Assembly: GCA_900771955.1 (NCBI GenBank)
Contig: CAAGPW010000228.1
Location: forward strand, 1-31,375
DNA length: 31,375 nucleotides
DNA from: Lachnospiraceae bacterium
Lineage (GTDB): Bacteria > Bacillota > Clostridia > Lachnospirales > Lachnospiraceae
Direction: 5' to 3'
Below the pieces are notes generated by a model, which worked only from the letters and a program-made list of their open reading frames with translations, ran no database searches and was not told the DNA's origin. The position numbers were made by a program, and so were the translations under genes. Positions 7,536 to 15,446 of this stretch are shown piece by piece (positions within the stretch are counted from its first letter, which is position 1; every line of letters begins with the position of its first letter).

Positions 7536-7607
7536 ATATAAGAGTTATTAAAGTAAAAAATAATTAAGAAATTGTCGAGAATGAGAAAAAAAGAAAAGAG
7601 GAAGATT

Positions 7608-8294
7608 ATGACAGATCCGATCAGAGATCATATTTTATACGAAGATGATGCCGTGATTGTCTGCAGAAAGCAGGCAGGGATTCCCGTGCAGACAGCGAGA
7701 ACGGGGCAGCAGGACATGGTGAGTCTGCTAAAAAACTACCGTGCGGGGAAAAAGGAAGAACCTTATATAGGGCTGGTGCACCGTCTGGATCAGCCGGTTG
7801 AGGGGATCATACTGTTTGCAAAGACGAAGCAGGCGGCGACGGTACTTGCAAAACAGGTCAGTGAGCGTAACATCGATAAATATTATTATGCCGTTGTGTG
7901 GGGAAAGCTTGAAGAACCGGATGGAAAGCTTTTTGATTATCTGTTAAAAGACGGAAAGCCCAACTGTTCGGCAGTGGTAAGCAAAGATACTCCGGGCGCC
8001 AAGCTGGCAGAGCTTTCTTATCATACACTGGCAGAGACGGCGGAAAAAAGCCTGCTTGAAATCTGTTTAAAAACCGGGCGCCATCATCAGATCCGGGTGC
8101 AGCTTTCTCATGCGGGGCATCCGATCTTTGGAGACAGTAAGTACGGTGCAAGACCGGAGGCCGGTTATCTTCCGCTTGCGCTCTGCGCGTGCCGGCTTGG
8201 ATTTACACATCCGGTCACGAAAAAAAAGATGGAGTTTGAAATACAGCCGGAGGGAAAAGCTTTTTTGGATTTTTTTCCGCAGAGTAAAAAATAG
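7608..8294 (+). CDS. RluA-family RNA pseudouridine synthase
   Basis: A 228-residue enzyme that isomerises uridine to pseudouridine in rRNA or tRNA. The catalytic Asp61 is in VHRLDQPVEGIILFAK, where the family usually has HRLDrdTSG; the change of the residues after Asp is notable but the Asp is kept. TGRHHQIRVQLSHAGHPIFG is the conserved C-terminal motif. There is no S4 RNA-binding domain, so it is a short form like RluA or RluC-like single-domain proteins; the target site is unknown. Earlier in-frame starts (7572, 7581) are rejected because AGAGGA at 7597-7602 is correctly spaced for ATG 7608. The YtvI-like gene follows after 37 bases. Confidence 0.88.
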   Translation: MTDPIRDHILYEDDAVIVCRKQAGIPVQTARTGQQDMVSLLKNYRAGKKEEPYIGLVHRLDQPVEGIILFAKTKQAATVLAKQVSERNIDKYYYAVVWGKLEEPDGKLFDYLLKDGKPNCSAVVSKDTPGAKLAELSYHTLAETAEKSLLEICLKTGRHHQIRVQLSHAGHPIFGDSKYGARPEAGYLPLALCACRLGFTHPVTKKKMEFEIQPEGKAFLDFFPQSKK

Positions 8295-8331
8295 CAGGAT
8301 AGGGAGCGGCAGACGCGGGCATACTGAGTGT

Positions 8332-9390
8332 ATGAAAACGTATGAATCAAAAATGCTCTGGAAAAAAATATTAAAACTTGCAGGAATCACAACAGGGGTA
8401 TATATTGGCGTACGATTTTTTTTGCCGCTTGTGATTCCTTTTTTTGTGGCGTTTGGACTGGCTGCACTGCTGCACTGCATGACAAAGAGAATCGGAAATG
8501 GGGGCGGAAAAGGAAAAAAGGCACTGCGCCTTCTGTTGTTTTTTGTATTTTTTCTGTTGTTCGCGGCGGGCGGACTGTTCCTTATTTATGAACTGATCAT
8601 GCAGGTAAAGCGGCTGTGCTTAAATTATGGAAATCTGTGTGCGGTGGGAAGGAATTACTGGGGAGACTGCTGTGTGCGTCTTGAGGCGCTGAGCGGAATC
8701 CGGGCAGATCAGATCAATGAGATCGTCTGTGAGAAAGCGGCCGTATTCTGGAAAAAAGGACAGGATAAGGTCATGGCTTGTGTGTTTGACCGTTCGGTAA
8801 GCAGTATACAGTGGGTTTTGCACGCATGCTGGGTTATGCTTGTGATATCCGTGTCAACGCTTCTTATTTTTCTCGATTATGACGGACTTGTACTGCGATT
8901 TCGGGATTCCGGCATCGGCAAGACGACAGGACACATTGCAGGGAGGCTGAAGACGGCAGGAGGTTCCTATTTAAAAGCACAGCTCATCATCTGGCTTTGC
9001 ATCAGTACGATCTGTGTGCTCGGATTGTTTCTGACCGGCAATTCCTATGCCCTGCTTGCAGGGATCGCGATCGGAATCTGTGATGCGCTGCCGTTTCTCG
9101 GGACAGGAACCGTATTTATTCCGTGGATGATCCTGGAGGTGCTTCAGGGAAAATACGGGCTTGCGGTATGCTACCTTGGCATTTATCTTGCATGTTCCAT
9201 CACGCGTGAAATGCTGGAACCAAAGCTTGTAGGCGGAGGAATCGGTGTGCATCCGATCTGTGTCCTGATGAGTATTTACATTGGAATTAAGATATATGGC
9301 GGAGCGGGTGTGATATTCGGGCCACTTTCGGCGTTCCTGATCTGGGAGATCTACAAGATGACGACGGAGGAGCCTGGTCAGCCTGCTTAA
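8332..9390 (+). CDS. AI-2E family transporter / sporulation membrane protein YtvI-like
   Basis: A 352-residue integral membrane protein of the AI-2E (PerM/YtvI/TqsA) family. It has an N-terminal pair of membrane segments (about residues 18-45 and 62-84), a central soluble stretch of about 75 residues, and five or six further membrane segments. Family marks are LLIFLDYDGL, AGIAIGICDALPFLGTGTVF and the closing LEPKLVGGGIGVHPI..L. In endospore formers, YtvI-type members are expressed during sporulation, but transport substrate and role are not proved. The frame is open further upstream into the pseudouridine synthase gene; ATG 8332 is chosen because the upstream residues lack family similarity, though the ribosome site (GGGAG around 8301) is far and the start is uncertain. 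Confidence 0.82.
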   Translation: MKTYESKMLWKKILKLAGITTGVYIGVRFFLPLVIPFFVAFGLAALLHCMTKRIGNGGGKGKKALRLLLFFVFFLLFAAGGLFLIYELIMQVKRLCLNYGNLCAVGRNYWGDCCVRLEALSGIRADQINEIVCEKAAVFWKKGQDKVMACVFDRSVSSIQWVLHACWVMLVISVSTLLIFLDYDGLVLRFRDSGIGKTTGHIAGRLKTAGGSYLKAQLIIWLCISTICVLGLFLTGNSYALLAGIAIGICDALPFLGTGTVFIPWMILEVLQGKYGLAVCYLGIYLACSITREMLEPKLVGGGIGVHPICVLMSIYIGIKIYGGAGVIFGPLSAFLIWEIYKMTTEEPGQPA

Positions 9391-9424
9391 CGTTTGCAGA
9401 GACGAGATGCGTTTTATGCATCGC

Positions 9425-9464
9425 ATAAAAATCCCCGGTCACAAAAATCGGATCGTGACCGGGG
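9425..9464 (-). terminator. Rho-independent terminator of the CoA-transferase gene
   Basis: Perfect 10-base arms CCCCGGTCAC (9433-9442) and GTGACCGGGG (9455-9464). Read on the minus strand the hairpin is followed by ATTTTTAT, so it serves the minus-strand gene; the plus side lacks a T run. Confidence 0.85.
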
Positions 9465-9483
9465 AATAAGTGTGGACTGATAT

Positions 9484-10824
9484 TTATTTATTGCTTCTTC
9501 TCCAGATATGCATCTTTTCTGCTTCTTTGATCAGCTCATCACGGAACTGCGGATGAGCAATGGAGATCAGCGCTTCGGTACGCTGCCATGCGGAGAGACC
9601 CTTCAGGTTTACTTTACCGTATTCGGTAACTACATAGTGGGTGTTCGCACGGGTATCGGTAACGATAGAACCGTTGTCCAATGTCGGCAGGATTCTGGAT
9701 TTTAACTGTCCGTCCTTGGTCGTAAAGGTGGAGGAGCAGCAGATAAAGCTCTTTCCGCCGTTGGAGAGGTAAGCGCCGAGCACGAAGTCAAGCTGTCCGC
9801 CTGCACCGCTGATCTGCTTGATTCCGGCAGATTCTGCATTGACCTGACCGAACAGGTCGATGTTTACGGCATTGTTGATGGAAATGAAGTTATCCAGTGC
9901 GGAGATCGAACGGATATCGTTCGTGTAGCTTACCGGAGCGCTCATAAGTTCCGGGTTGTCGTCCATGTAGTCATACATTTTCTTGGTACCACAGCCAAAA
10001 CCGAAGGTCTGGCGGAAACGGTCAATGTTCTTCTTGGAACCGTTGATCTTTCCTGCTTTTGCGATATCAACGAATGCATCCACATACATTTCAGTATGTA
10101 CACCGAGGTCTTTCAAGTCGGATTCTGCGATCAGGGAACCAACGGCATTTGGCATACCGCCGATACCGAGCTGTAAACAGGCACCGTTCGGGATTTCATC
10201 TACGATCAGCTTTGCAACTGCTTTATCCACGTCTGTTGCAGGACCGCCTGCACCCATTTCTGCGATCGGATCATTCGGGCCTTCTACGATCATGTCTACT
10301 TTGGAAATATGGATGCTGTTCTCAAAACCACCGAGGCAGCGCGGCATATTTTCATTTACTTCGACAATGATTTTCTTAGAGTTTTCACAAACAGCCATCA
10401 TATGGGAAGCGTTCGGTCCGAAATTGAAATAACCGTGCTTATCCATCGGGGCTACCTGGAACATTGCAACATTATTTTTGCAGTCCAGATCATAGTAATA
10501 ACGAGGAAGCTCGGAATAACGGATCGGAGCGTAGTAAGCAAAGCCTCTGCTGATGTATTTGCGTTCGATACCGGACATATGCCAGGAGTTCCAGGTGAAA
10601 TGCTCACCGGCATCCTCGCGTTCAAATACGGCGAGCGGTTTTAAAAGGATACCGCCACGAAGCTTTACATCCTTTAATTCATCAGTACGCTTTGCAAGAG
10701 CCTTGTCCAGAACATTTGCCGTGCCGTTGCACCATCCATAGTCTACCCAGTCACCGGACTGAACAGCTTTTACAGCCTCGTCCGCTGAAACCAGTTTCTG
10801 TTTGTATTCCTGTGAATAATCCAT
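9484..10824 (-). CDS. but: Butyryl-CoA:acetate CoA-transferase
   Basis: A 446-residue cytoplasmic CoA-transferase that moves CoA from butyryl-CoA to acetate, releasing butyrate, the last step of butyrate formation in many gut Lachnospiraceae. It carries the two stretches that known butyryl-CoA transferase PCR primers target: EHFTWNSWHM (residues 74-83) and AFVDIAKAG (250-258). The CoA-transferase GIGGMPNAV (220-228) and the candidate catalytic Glu245 in GVHTEMYVD are present. Length agrees with characterised Roseburia-type enzymes (about 447). The closest alternative is 4-hydroxybutyrate CoA-transferase, but the primer motifs favour butyrate. The start at 10824 has AAGGAGGTT upstream; an extension to 10851 would cover that site. 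It is a single-gene unit with its own promoter and terminator, away from the butyryl-CoA synthesis genes. Confidence 0.93.
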   Translation of the reverse strand: MDYSQEYKQKLVSADEAVKAVQSGDWVDYGWCNGTANVLDKALAKRTDELKDVKLRGGILLKPLAVFEREDAGEHFTWNSWHMSGIERKYISRGFAYYAPIRYSELPRYYYDLDCKNNVAMFQVAPMDKHGYFNFGPNASHMMAVCENSKKIIVEVNENMPRCLGGFENSIHISKVDMIVEGPNDPIAEMGAGGPATDVDKAVAKLIVDEIPNGACLQLGIGGMPNAVGSLIAESDLKDLGVHTEMYVDAFVDIAKAGKINGSKKNIDRFRQTFGFGCGTKKMYDYMDDNPELMSAPVSYTNDIRSISALDNFISINNAVNIDLFGQVNAESAGIKQISGAGGQLDFVLGAYLSNGGKSFICCSSTFTTKDGQLKSRILPTLDNGSIVTDTRANTHYVVTEYGKVNLKGLSAWQRTEALISIAHPQFRDELIKEAEKMHIWRRSNK

Positions 10825-10892
10825 GAAAAACCTCCTTAAAATTAGTTTCATAGTCTGAAAAAGTCAGATTGTTAAATTTTTACCATACTCGT

Positions 10893-10921
10893 ATAGTATC
10901 ACTTTATGGCGAAATTTACAA
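10893..10921 (-). promoter_or_regulatory. Sigma-A promoter of the butyryl-CoA transferase gene
   Basis: On the minus strand TTGTAA (10921-10916) and TACTAT (10898-10893) are separated by exactly 17 bases. The leader is about 60 bases and contains a small hairpin (TCTGA 10854-10858 with TCAGA 10864-10868). Confidence 0.65.
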
Positions 10922-11166
10922 GCATACTGCCGGGGAAATTTCTGGAAAGTAAAAGCACCGGAAAAAATATCCCCCCCGGGTGGCTTGCGGGTTTTCTGCT
11001 TACATTAAAAAAGCCCGGCAAAACCATGATCATTGCAACGCATAATCATGAGTTTGCCAGGGTGATTGCAGACCGCATTGTTTTCATAAACCGGGATTAC
11101 TGCATGGATCACATTTGCGGTGGGAAGAAGATTTATAAAATAACCTTTCGCATGTATCTTTTGTGA
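10906..11166 (+). pseudogene. Remnant of an ABC transporter ATP-binding protein (C-terminal part)
   Basis: The 86-codon frame ends with GKTMIIATHNHEFARVIADR, then IVFIN, which closely matches the H-loop region of polar-amino-acid ABC ATPases (GlnQ type: GmTMvvVTHemgFAreVADRviFm). Just before it, PPGWLAGFLLTLKK lines up with the DPelvgEVL helix after Walker B, while the expected Walker B/D-loop LLFDEPTSALDP is only faintly seen as KFLESKSTGKNIPP, without the DE pair. No Walker A, Q-loop or signature motif precedes it and no ribosome site is present. It therefore reads as a decayed 3' fragment of about 80 codons left between two genes. Its 5' part overlaps the promoter of the CoA-transferase and its tail overlaps the 3' end of the next minus-strand gene. 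Confidence 0.6.
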
Positions 11167-11636
11167 ATGGTGTCGATCATCTTCTCATCCGGCTCGAATG
11201 ACATAATGTGGATCGTGTTGTTGTCGCGATATACAATATCATAGATCTTTGCGTCCGGTCTGCCGGATACTGCCTTCAGCTTTTTGACATCGTTGTTGCG
11301 GGAATACTGATTCAGTTCTCCGGAGCCTGCCGGGGCAACTAAGATCAGCTCATCCAGATCGATCTTTGCAACCTTTTTTCTCTTTCTTTTGGCCTTGATC
11401 TTGTCAATATCCAGCTCGCCTTCAATGTAAGTATATTCATACTCCATATCGCAGGAACCGTGCATCACATAGGCAAAAACAGCAAAAAGCACGGTCGGAA
11501 TAAAAAGTCCGAGCGGGGAGATGGTCAAGGTTCCGATTCCGCATAAGACCGCAAGTGCGATGAGCAGATACTGGGCGAATAACTGTCCGTAAGACGGCCG
11601 TTTTTTGATCATAACGGTATTTTCAAAAATACTCAT
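11133..11636 (-). CDS. Small membrane-anchored protein, DUF6106-like
   Basis: A 167-residue protein with two adjacent hydrophobic segments near the N-terminus (about residues 20-37 and 39-57) followed by a charged cytoplasmic domain. The stretch MEYEYTYIEGELDIDKIKAK, then RKRKKVAKIDLDE, resembles the DUF6106 family found in Clostridia, whose function is unknown; the assignment is by memory of the pattern and moderately sure. ATG 11636 is chosen because an AGGA-type site lies 7 bases upstream; the frame is open to 11753 but the extra part covers the promoter. A TATAAT (complement of 11680-11685) lies about 45 bases upstream inside a large inverted repeat. Confidence 0.65.
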   Translation of the reverse strand: MSIFENTVMIKKRPSYGQLFAQYLLIALAVLCGIGTLTISPLGLFIPTVLFAVFAYVMHGSCDMEYEYTYIEGELDIDKIKAKRKRKKVAKIDLDELILVAPAGSGELNQYSRNNDVKKLKAVSGRPDAKIYDIVYRDNNTIHIMSFEPDEKMIDTIHKRYMRKVIL

Positions 11637-11683
11637 AAAAAAATCCTGTCCTTTCATTCTGGTATAGCTTACTGAGAGCATTA

Positions 11684-11722
11684 TATACTTTTTTTGCGTT
11701 TTATTCCAGTAAAAAAAGTATA
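11684..11722. promoter_or_regulatory. Large inverted repeat over the promoter of the DUF6106-like gene
   Basis: TATACTTTTTTT (11684-11695) and AAAAAAAGTATA (11711-11722) are perfect 12-base arms with a 15-base spacer. The left arm overlaps the -10 (ATTATA 11680-11685 on the plus strand, TATAAT on the minus strand) of the minus-strand gene. It could be a repressor site or, on either strand, a hairpin flanked by AT-rich sequence. Confidence 0.45.
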
Positions 11723-11746
11723 AACAAAATGGGAAAACTGGATTTT

Positions 11747-11776
11747 TTGACACAATTAGTGTATATTAAGTAATAG
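11747..11776 (+). promoter_or_regulatory. Probable promoter of the debranching enzyme gene
   Basis: A consensus TTGACA (11747-11752) is followed after 18 bases by TAATAG (11771-11776). The -35 is perfect and the -10 weak. Confidence 0.4.
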
Positions 11777-11840
11777 AATCTTACAGTGGTTTTATAATTT
11801 ACAGGCAGATGAAAAGAAGACAGACGAAATGGAGGAGACT

Positions 11841-13853
11841 ATGAAGCTATATCATTTTTCAGGGGATTCTCTTGCGGTATTCAAAGAAGGGATAAGCAGG
11901 GAATGGGTGTTGACGAATGGAATCGGAGGCTATGCGGGAAGTTCCATTATTGGGGCACATACCAGAAAGCATCATGGATATCTGATCGCAAGCCTGCATC
12001 CGCCGGTGGAGCGCTATGTAATTCTGTCCAAGATCACAGAGCGTTTTTCCAGTGACGGGGAACTCTTTGATTTTGAGACATCGCAGCGGGGAGAAAATTA
12101 TAAAGAAGGCGGATTTAAGAGCAGCTGCACAGAAGGGCAGAAATATCTGACTGATTTTATTTATGACGGACTGGTGCATTTCTGTTATCAGGCAGGAAAA
12201 TGCAAAGTCGAGAAGACCCTGTGCTTTGAGCATGGGAAAAATACGATTGTAGTTTCTTATGAGATCGACAACCGGGGAGCGGATGCGACGTTTTACTTTA
12301 CGCCGTTATTTAATTACCGTGCGCATCATGACGGCAGCCGTATTTCCGACCTGAAATTTGAGACACGCCATACCAGACATCATATGTATCTGACACCTGA
12401 AAAAAAGAAAGACTTAAGAATACGTTTTATCGCAACGGATGGAGAAGTGGTGGAACGGGAGCAGCGTTTTGATGAAAATATGCAGCTGCAGACAGAGATT
12501 AATGTGGAGGCAGACTGTATTGATAACAATTTTACTCCATATGATGTGAAGTTTACGGTCCCGGCCGGAAAGAAAAAGAAAATTGCGCTGATCTGTACGA
12601 CAGAAGTGACTTATAACCACAATGTGGAGGAGACGGTGAGCAGAGAATACCGCCGCCTGAATGAAATATTAAAGACAGCAGGCTACAGCGATCAGTTTGC
12701 CAATACGCTGGTGCTTGCGGCCGATCAGTTTCTGGCTTACCGCCAGTCAACCGGTCTTACGACGGTTCTTGCAGGACTGCCGTGGTTTACGGACTGGGGC
12801 AGAGATACGATGATCGCGCTGACCGGTCTTACGCTTGCAACAAAGCGGTATAATGAGGCGCGGGATATCCTCACGACGTTTGCAATGTATGTAAAGGACG
12901 GACTTGTGCCGAATATGTTCCCGGATGAGGGTACAGAGCCGCTTTATAACACGGCAGATGCGTCCTTGTGGTACTTTTATGCAGTGCACAAGTTTTTGAC
13001 CTACAGCGATACGCCGGAGAATTATGCCTATGTAAAGGAGCATATTTATCCGAAGCTAAAGGAGATCATAGCGGCCTATAAAAAAGGAACCAGATTTTCT
13101 ATTTTCATGGATGAAGACGGACTGATCTCTGCGGGAAGCGGGCTGGATCAGGTGACCTGGATGGATGTGCGTGTGGGAGACTGGGTGGCAACGCCGCGCC
13201 ATGGAAAGCCGGTTGAGATCAATGCACTCTGGTACAATGCATTAAAGGTCATGGAGAGTCTTGCCGTTTATTATGATGAAGATCCGGAAGAATACCGCGC
13301 GCTGGCAGAGAAAGTGCGGGAATCCTTTAACCGTGAGTTCTGGAATGAGGATAAGGAGAGCCTTTATGATGTCATTGAGCCGGATAAAAAGGATGATAAG
13401 GTGCGTCCGAATCAGATCTATGCCGTATCACTGCCGTATACGATGATGCCACAGGAACGGGAAAAAAAGATCGTGGAAAAGGTGAGGGAAGAGCTTTATG
13501 TTGGCTGCGGACTTCGCTCGCTTGCGCCGGAGGACCCGGATTATCATGGTGTTTACAGCGGCTGTCTGGCAAAGCGGGATGCGGCTTACCACCAGGGAAC
13601 AGCGTGGGGCTTTCTGCTCGGTGGTTTCCTGACAGCCTATGTCAAGGTTTATGGACATTCCACGCAGACGATCGAAAGAGTGAAGGGAATGTTAGAGCCG
13701 GTAAAGAAACATCTGACCAGGGGATGTGTGGGAACGGTTGCGGAGATTTTTGATGGAAACGCACCGCATACCTCCCGCGGCTGTTACGGGCAGGCATGGA
13801 GTGTTGGAGAGATCCTGCGCGCCTACACCGAAGACATCCTGCCGTTTTTATAG
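11841..13853 (+). CDS. Glycogen debranching enzyme (amylo-alpha-1,6-glucosidase family)
   Basis: A 670-residue cytoplasmic enzyme that removes alpha-1,6 branches from glycogen. The N-terminal domain (about 15-300) shows REWVLTNGIGGYAGSS and TRKHHGYLIASL, family forms of the bacterial GDE N domain. The C-terminal (alpha/alpha)6 barrel (about 300-668) carries LPWFTDWGRDTMIALTGL, VPNMFPDEG, YNTADASLWYFYA, GLDQVTWMDV and GKPVEINALWYNALK, the usual catalytic-barrel motifs including acidic residues at the active site, and ends with CYGQAWSVGEILRAY. ATG 11841 is preferred because GGAGGA at 11831-11836 precedes it; ATG 11829, four codons earlier, is possible and would bury that site. It stands alone with its own promoter, convergent with the next gene. 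Confidence 0.9.
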   Translation: MKLYHFSGDSLAVFKEGISREWVLTNGIGGYAGSSIIGAHTRKHHGYLIASLHPPVERYVILSKITERFSSDGELFDFETSQRGENYKEGGFKSSCTEGQKYLTDFIYDGLVHFCYQAGKCKVEKTLCFEHGKNTIVVSYEIDNRGADATFYFTPLFNYRAHHDGSRISDLKFETRHTRHHMYLTPEKKKDLRIRFIATDGEVVEREQRFDENMQLQTEINVEADCIDNNFTPYDVKFTVPAGKKKKIALICTTEVTYNHNVEETVSREYRRLNEILKTAGYSDQFANTLVLAADQFLAYRQSTGLTTVLAGLPWFTDWGRDTMIALTGLTLATKRYNEARDILTTFAMYVKDGLVPNMFPDEGTEPLYNTADASLWYFYAVHKFLTYSDTPENYAYVKEHIYPKLKEIIAAYKKGTRFSIFMDEDGLISAGSGLDQVTWMDVRVGDWVATPRHGKPVEINALWYNALKVMESLAVYYDEDPEEYRALAEKVRESFNREFWNEDKESLYDVIEPDKKDDKVRPNQIYAVSLPYTMMPQEREKKIVEKVREELYVGCGLRSLAPEDPDYHGVYSGCLAKRDAAYHQGTAWGFLLGGFLTAYVKVYGHSTQTIERVKGMLEPVKKHLTRGCVGTVAEIFDGNAPHTSRGCYGQAWSVGEILRAYTEDILPFL

Positions 13854-13903
13854 CAGGCTGATAGAAAAGGCTGACAGGAAGTAAAGCGATAGTCGGTAAA
13901 AAA

Positions 13904-15058
13904 TCACATAGAAAGAATGCTTAAAAAGCGCTGCCCGAGGTTTTCCCAGGTGGCGTTTTTTGCAGCACTGGCATAACCGGCTTCGGCGATCGAAGCAAGC
14001 TTTTTTTCATCGGACAGCAGGGAAAAGATGCGTTCCGGCAGCAGTTCCATTTTACCGGTATCATAAAAGATGATATTGCATCCGTCTGTGTAAAGAGAGG
14101 TGAGCATTTTACTTTTATCGGTAAGGACGGCACTTTTATTTAACATGGCGGCAGGTATCCGGTCGTGGGAGCCGTTTTTGAATAGTGGCATGATATTTAA
14201 GGTGAGTTTTGCATTTGCCATAAGGCGGAAAGTATCCGTATAGGGGACACTGCCGTGAAAGGTGACGGAGCTTTTGGATGGATGCGGCATTTTTTCCCAG
14301 TCACCGCCGTAGACAGACAGCGGAACGCCGGCATTTGCCAGGGTGCTGATCAGTTTTTCACGAAGGAACGCCCGTAAATAGGTGTCTGCAAGGAAATAAG
14401 CCTGCATGTGAAGTGGAAAATTTTCTGAGATCAGACTGTCCGTTTCCGGAATGAGCTGTGTCACGGCAGCCTCAAGCGTGAGAGACGGATCTTCGAGCAT
14501 GCGGCCGATCAGCTTTTTTATATCTGCAGCGAGAAAAGGCGGACAGTTTTCGATGGCATTAAGGACTTCGGCAGGAGATGTATAAGTGCCAAGAAACAGT
14601 ACGTCGATCGGGCGTTTTTGCATGGGAGGGCATGGTGATACGGCATCACCGGTCATGGATACCACATCCACACTTTTTATATGTGGATAATTCTTTAAAA
14701 TATAGTCACGATGGTTGATATCCAGGCAGATCACATGAAAATCCGAGAGCTCCTGCTTTAACATGTCATGATGATAGAGCGGATGGTCAAGCAGCACATC
14801 ATAAAACGGCGCATGGATGTGATCCAGAAAGTAAGAGCCGTCATCCATCCGGACCTTTGGGAGATCGGAATTGAATTCCAGGACGGCATCAAAAGAGGCG
14901 CCGATGTAACGTTCCAGATGCTCCGGGGGCTCTTCGGATGCCCTGAAATATGTAACCTGCCAGCCATGCTTTTTTAATTCGCTGCCAAGCCGGTCTTCAA
15001 AATAAAGATAAGAATGATAGCAGACAGATTTTAATGCGCAGATCAGGATCTTTTTCAT
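13904..15058 (-). CDS. CgeB-like glycosyltransferase family protein
   Basis: A 384-residue cytoplasmic protein. It begins MKKILICALKSVCYHSYLYF, a Rossmann-type first strand, and the middle has DVLFLGTYTSP, the start of the second GT-B domain. The C-terminal part (about 270-384) shows VTFHGSVPYTDTFRLMANAK, LTLNIMPLFKNGSHDRIPAAM and a closing WENLGQRFLSIL, matching the group-1 glycosyltransferase C-terminal domain of CgeB/DUF3880 proteins, where a His/Asp-Arg stretch and downstream acidic residue bind the sugar nucleotide. Donor and acceptor are unknown; CgeB relates to spore surface glycosylation in Bacillus, and related Lachnospiraceae proteins to flagellin or surface glycans. The start at 15058 has GGGAGGTA upstream; the longer frame to 15160 lacks a site. 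Confidence 0.72.
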   Translation of the reverse strand: MKKILICALKSVCYHSYLYFEDRLGSELKKHGWQVTYFRASEEPPEHLERYIGASFDAVLEFNSDLPKVRMDDGSYFLDHIHAPFYDVLLDHPLYHHDMLKQELSDFHVICLDINHRDYILKNYPHIKSVDVVSMTGDAVSPCPPMQKRPIDVLFLGTYTSPAEVLNAIENCPPFLAADIKKLIGRMLEDPSLTLEAAVTQLIPETDSLISENFPLHMQAYFLADTYLRAFLREKLISTLANAGVPLSVYGGDWEKMPHPSKSSVTFHGSVPYTDTFRLMANAKLTLNIMPLFKNGSHDRIPAAMLNKSAVLTDKSKMLTSLYTDGCNIIFYDTGKMELLPERIFSLLSDEKKLASIAEAGYASAAKNATWENLGQRFLSILSM

Positions 15059-15129
15059 GACAGTACCTCCCGGGTGTTTTTCCTGTGTATTTTCTAAGAA
15101 ACAGCATAGCATAATGCTTTTAAATTTGC

Positions 15130-15135
15130 TATAAT
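15130..15135 (+). promoter_or_regulatory. -10 element before the DUF6472-like gene
   Basis: A perfect TATAAT lies 45 bases before the GTG start. The matching -35 position reads TAGCAT (15107-15112) and is weak, so the call is tentative. Confidence 0.4.
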
Positions 15136-15179
15136 TATTATATGGAAATGTAATGTGCACAGAAAGAAGGGAAAGAAAA

Positions 15180-15362
15180 GTGGCAAAGCAGACAAGCTGC
15201 GATACATGCAGTAATTATGTATTTGATGAAGATGAGGACGCCTATCTGTGCGAGGTGAATTTTGATGAGGATGAAATGGCGCATTTTATGCTGCATCCGC
15301 ATTTTGAATGTCCGTACTATTCCTATGATGATGAGTACCGCATTGTGCGTCATCAAATGTAA
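15180..15362 (+). CDS. DUF6472-like small zinc-ribbon protein
   Basis: A 60-residue acidic protein with four cysteines (Cys7, Cys10, Cys24, Cys44) in the arrangement CDTC...YLCEV...ECPYY and the segment NFDEDEMAHFM. The pattern matches a short Clostridia family annotated DUF6472, with a closing DEYRIVRHQ. Function is unknown; the cysteine pattern suggests one bound metal ion. GTG 15180 is chosen over ATG 15153 because GAAGGGA at 15166-15172 fits it, and the extra nine residues would not belong to the family core. It is divergent from the glycosyltransferase gene and precedes the second cysteine-rich protein. Confidence 0.7.
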   Translation: MAKQTSCDTCSNYVFDEDEDAYLCEVNFDEDEMAHFMLHPHFECPYYSYDDEYRIVRHQM

Positions 15363-15371
15363 AAAAACGGC

Positions 15372-15400
15372 ATTGCAATTTAGAATGACGGATGGTATGA
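15372..15400 (+). promoter_or_regulatory. Sigma-A promoter of the repeat cysteine protein gene
   Basis: TTGCAA (15372-15377) and TATGAT (15395-15400) are separated by 17 bases, immediately after the DUF6472-like gene and 46 bases before the ATG at 15447. Confidence 0.6.
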
Positions 15401-15446
15401 TATGTGCTAGCGATTGAATGAAGGACAAGGAACAGGTGCGATTAAT

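Noticed and set aside
8110..8331. Long N-terminal extension of the YtvI-like frame
   Set aside because: It lies within the pseudouridine synthase gene and reads as basic, non-family sequence.
9405..9421. Small hairpin GATGC/GCATC after the YtvI-like gene
   Set aside because: Five-base stem without a following T run; the real terminator at 9425-9464 serves the opposite strand.
9983..10432. 149-codon plus-strand frame opposite the CoA-transferase gene
   Set aside because: It is the antisense shadow of a well-supported enzyme, without a ribosome site or motif.
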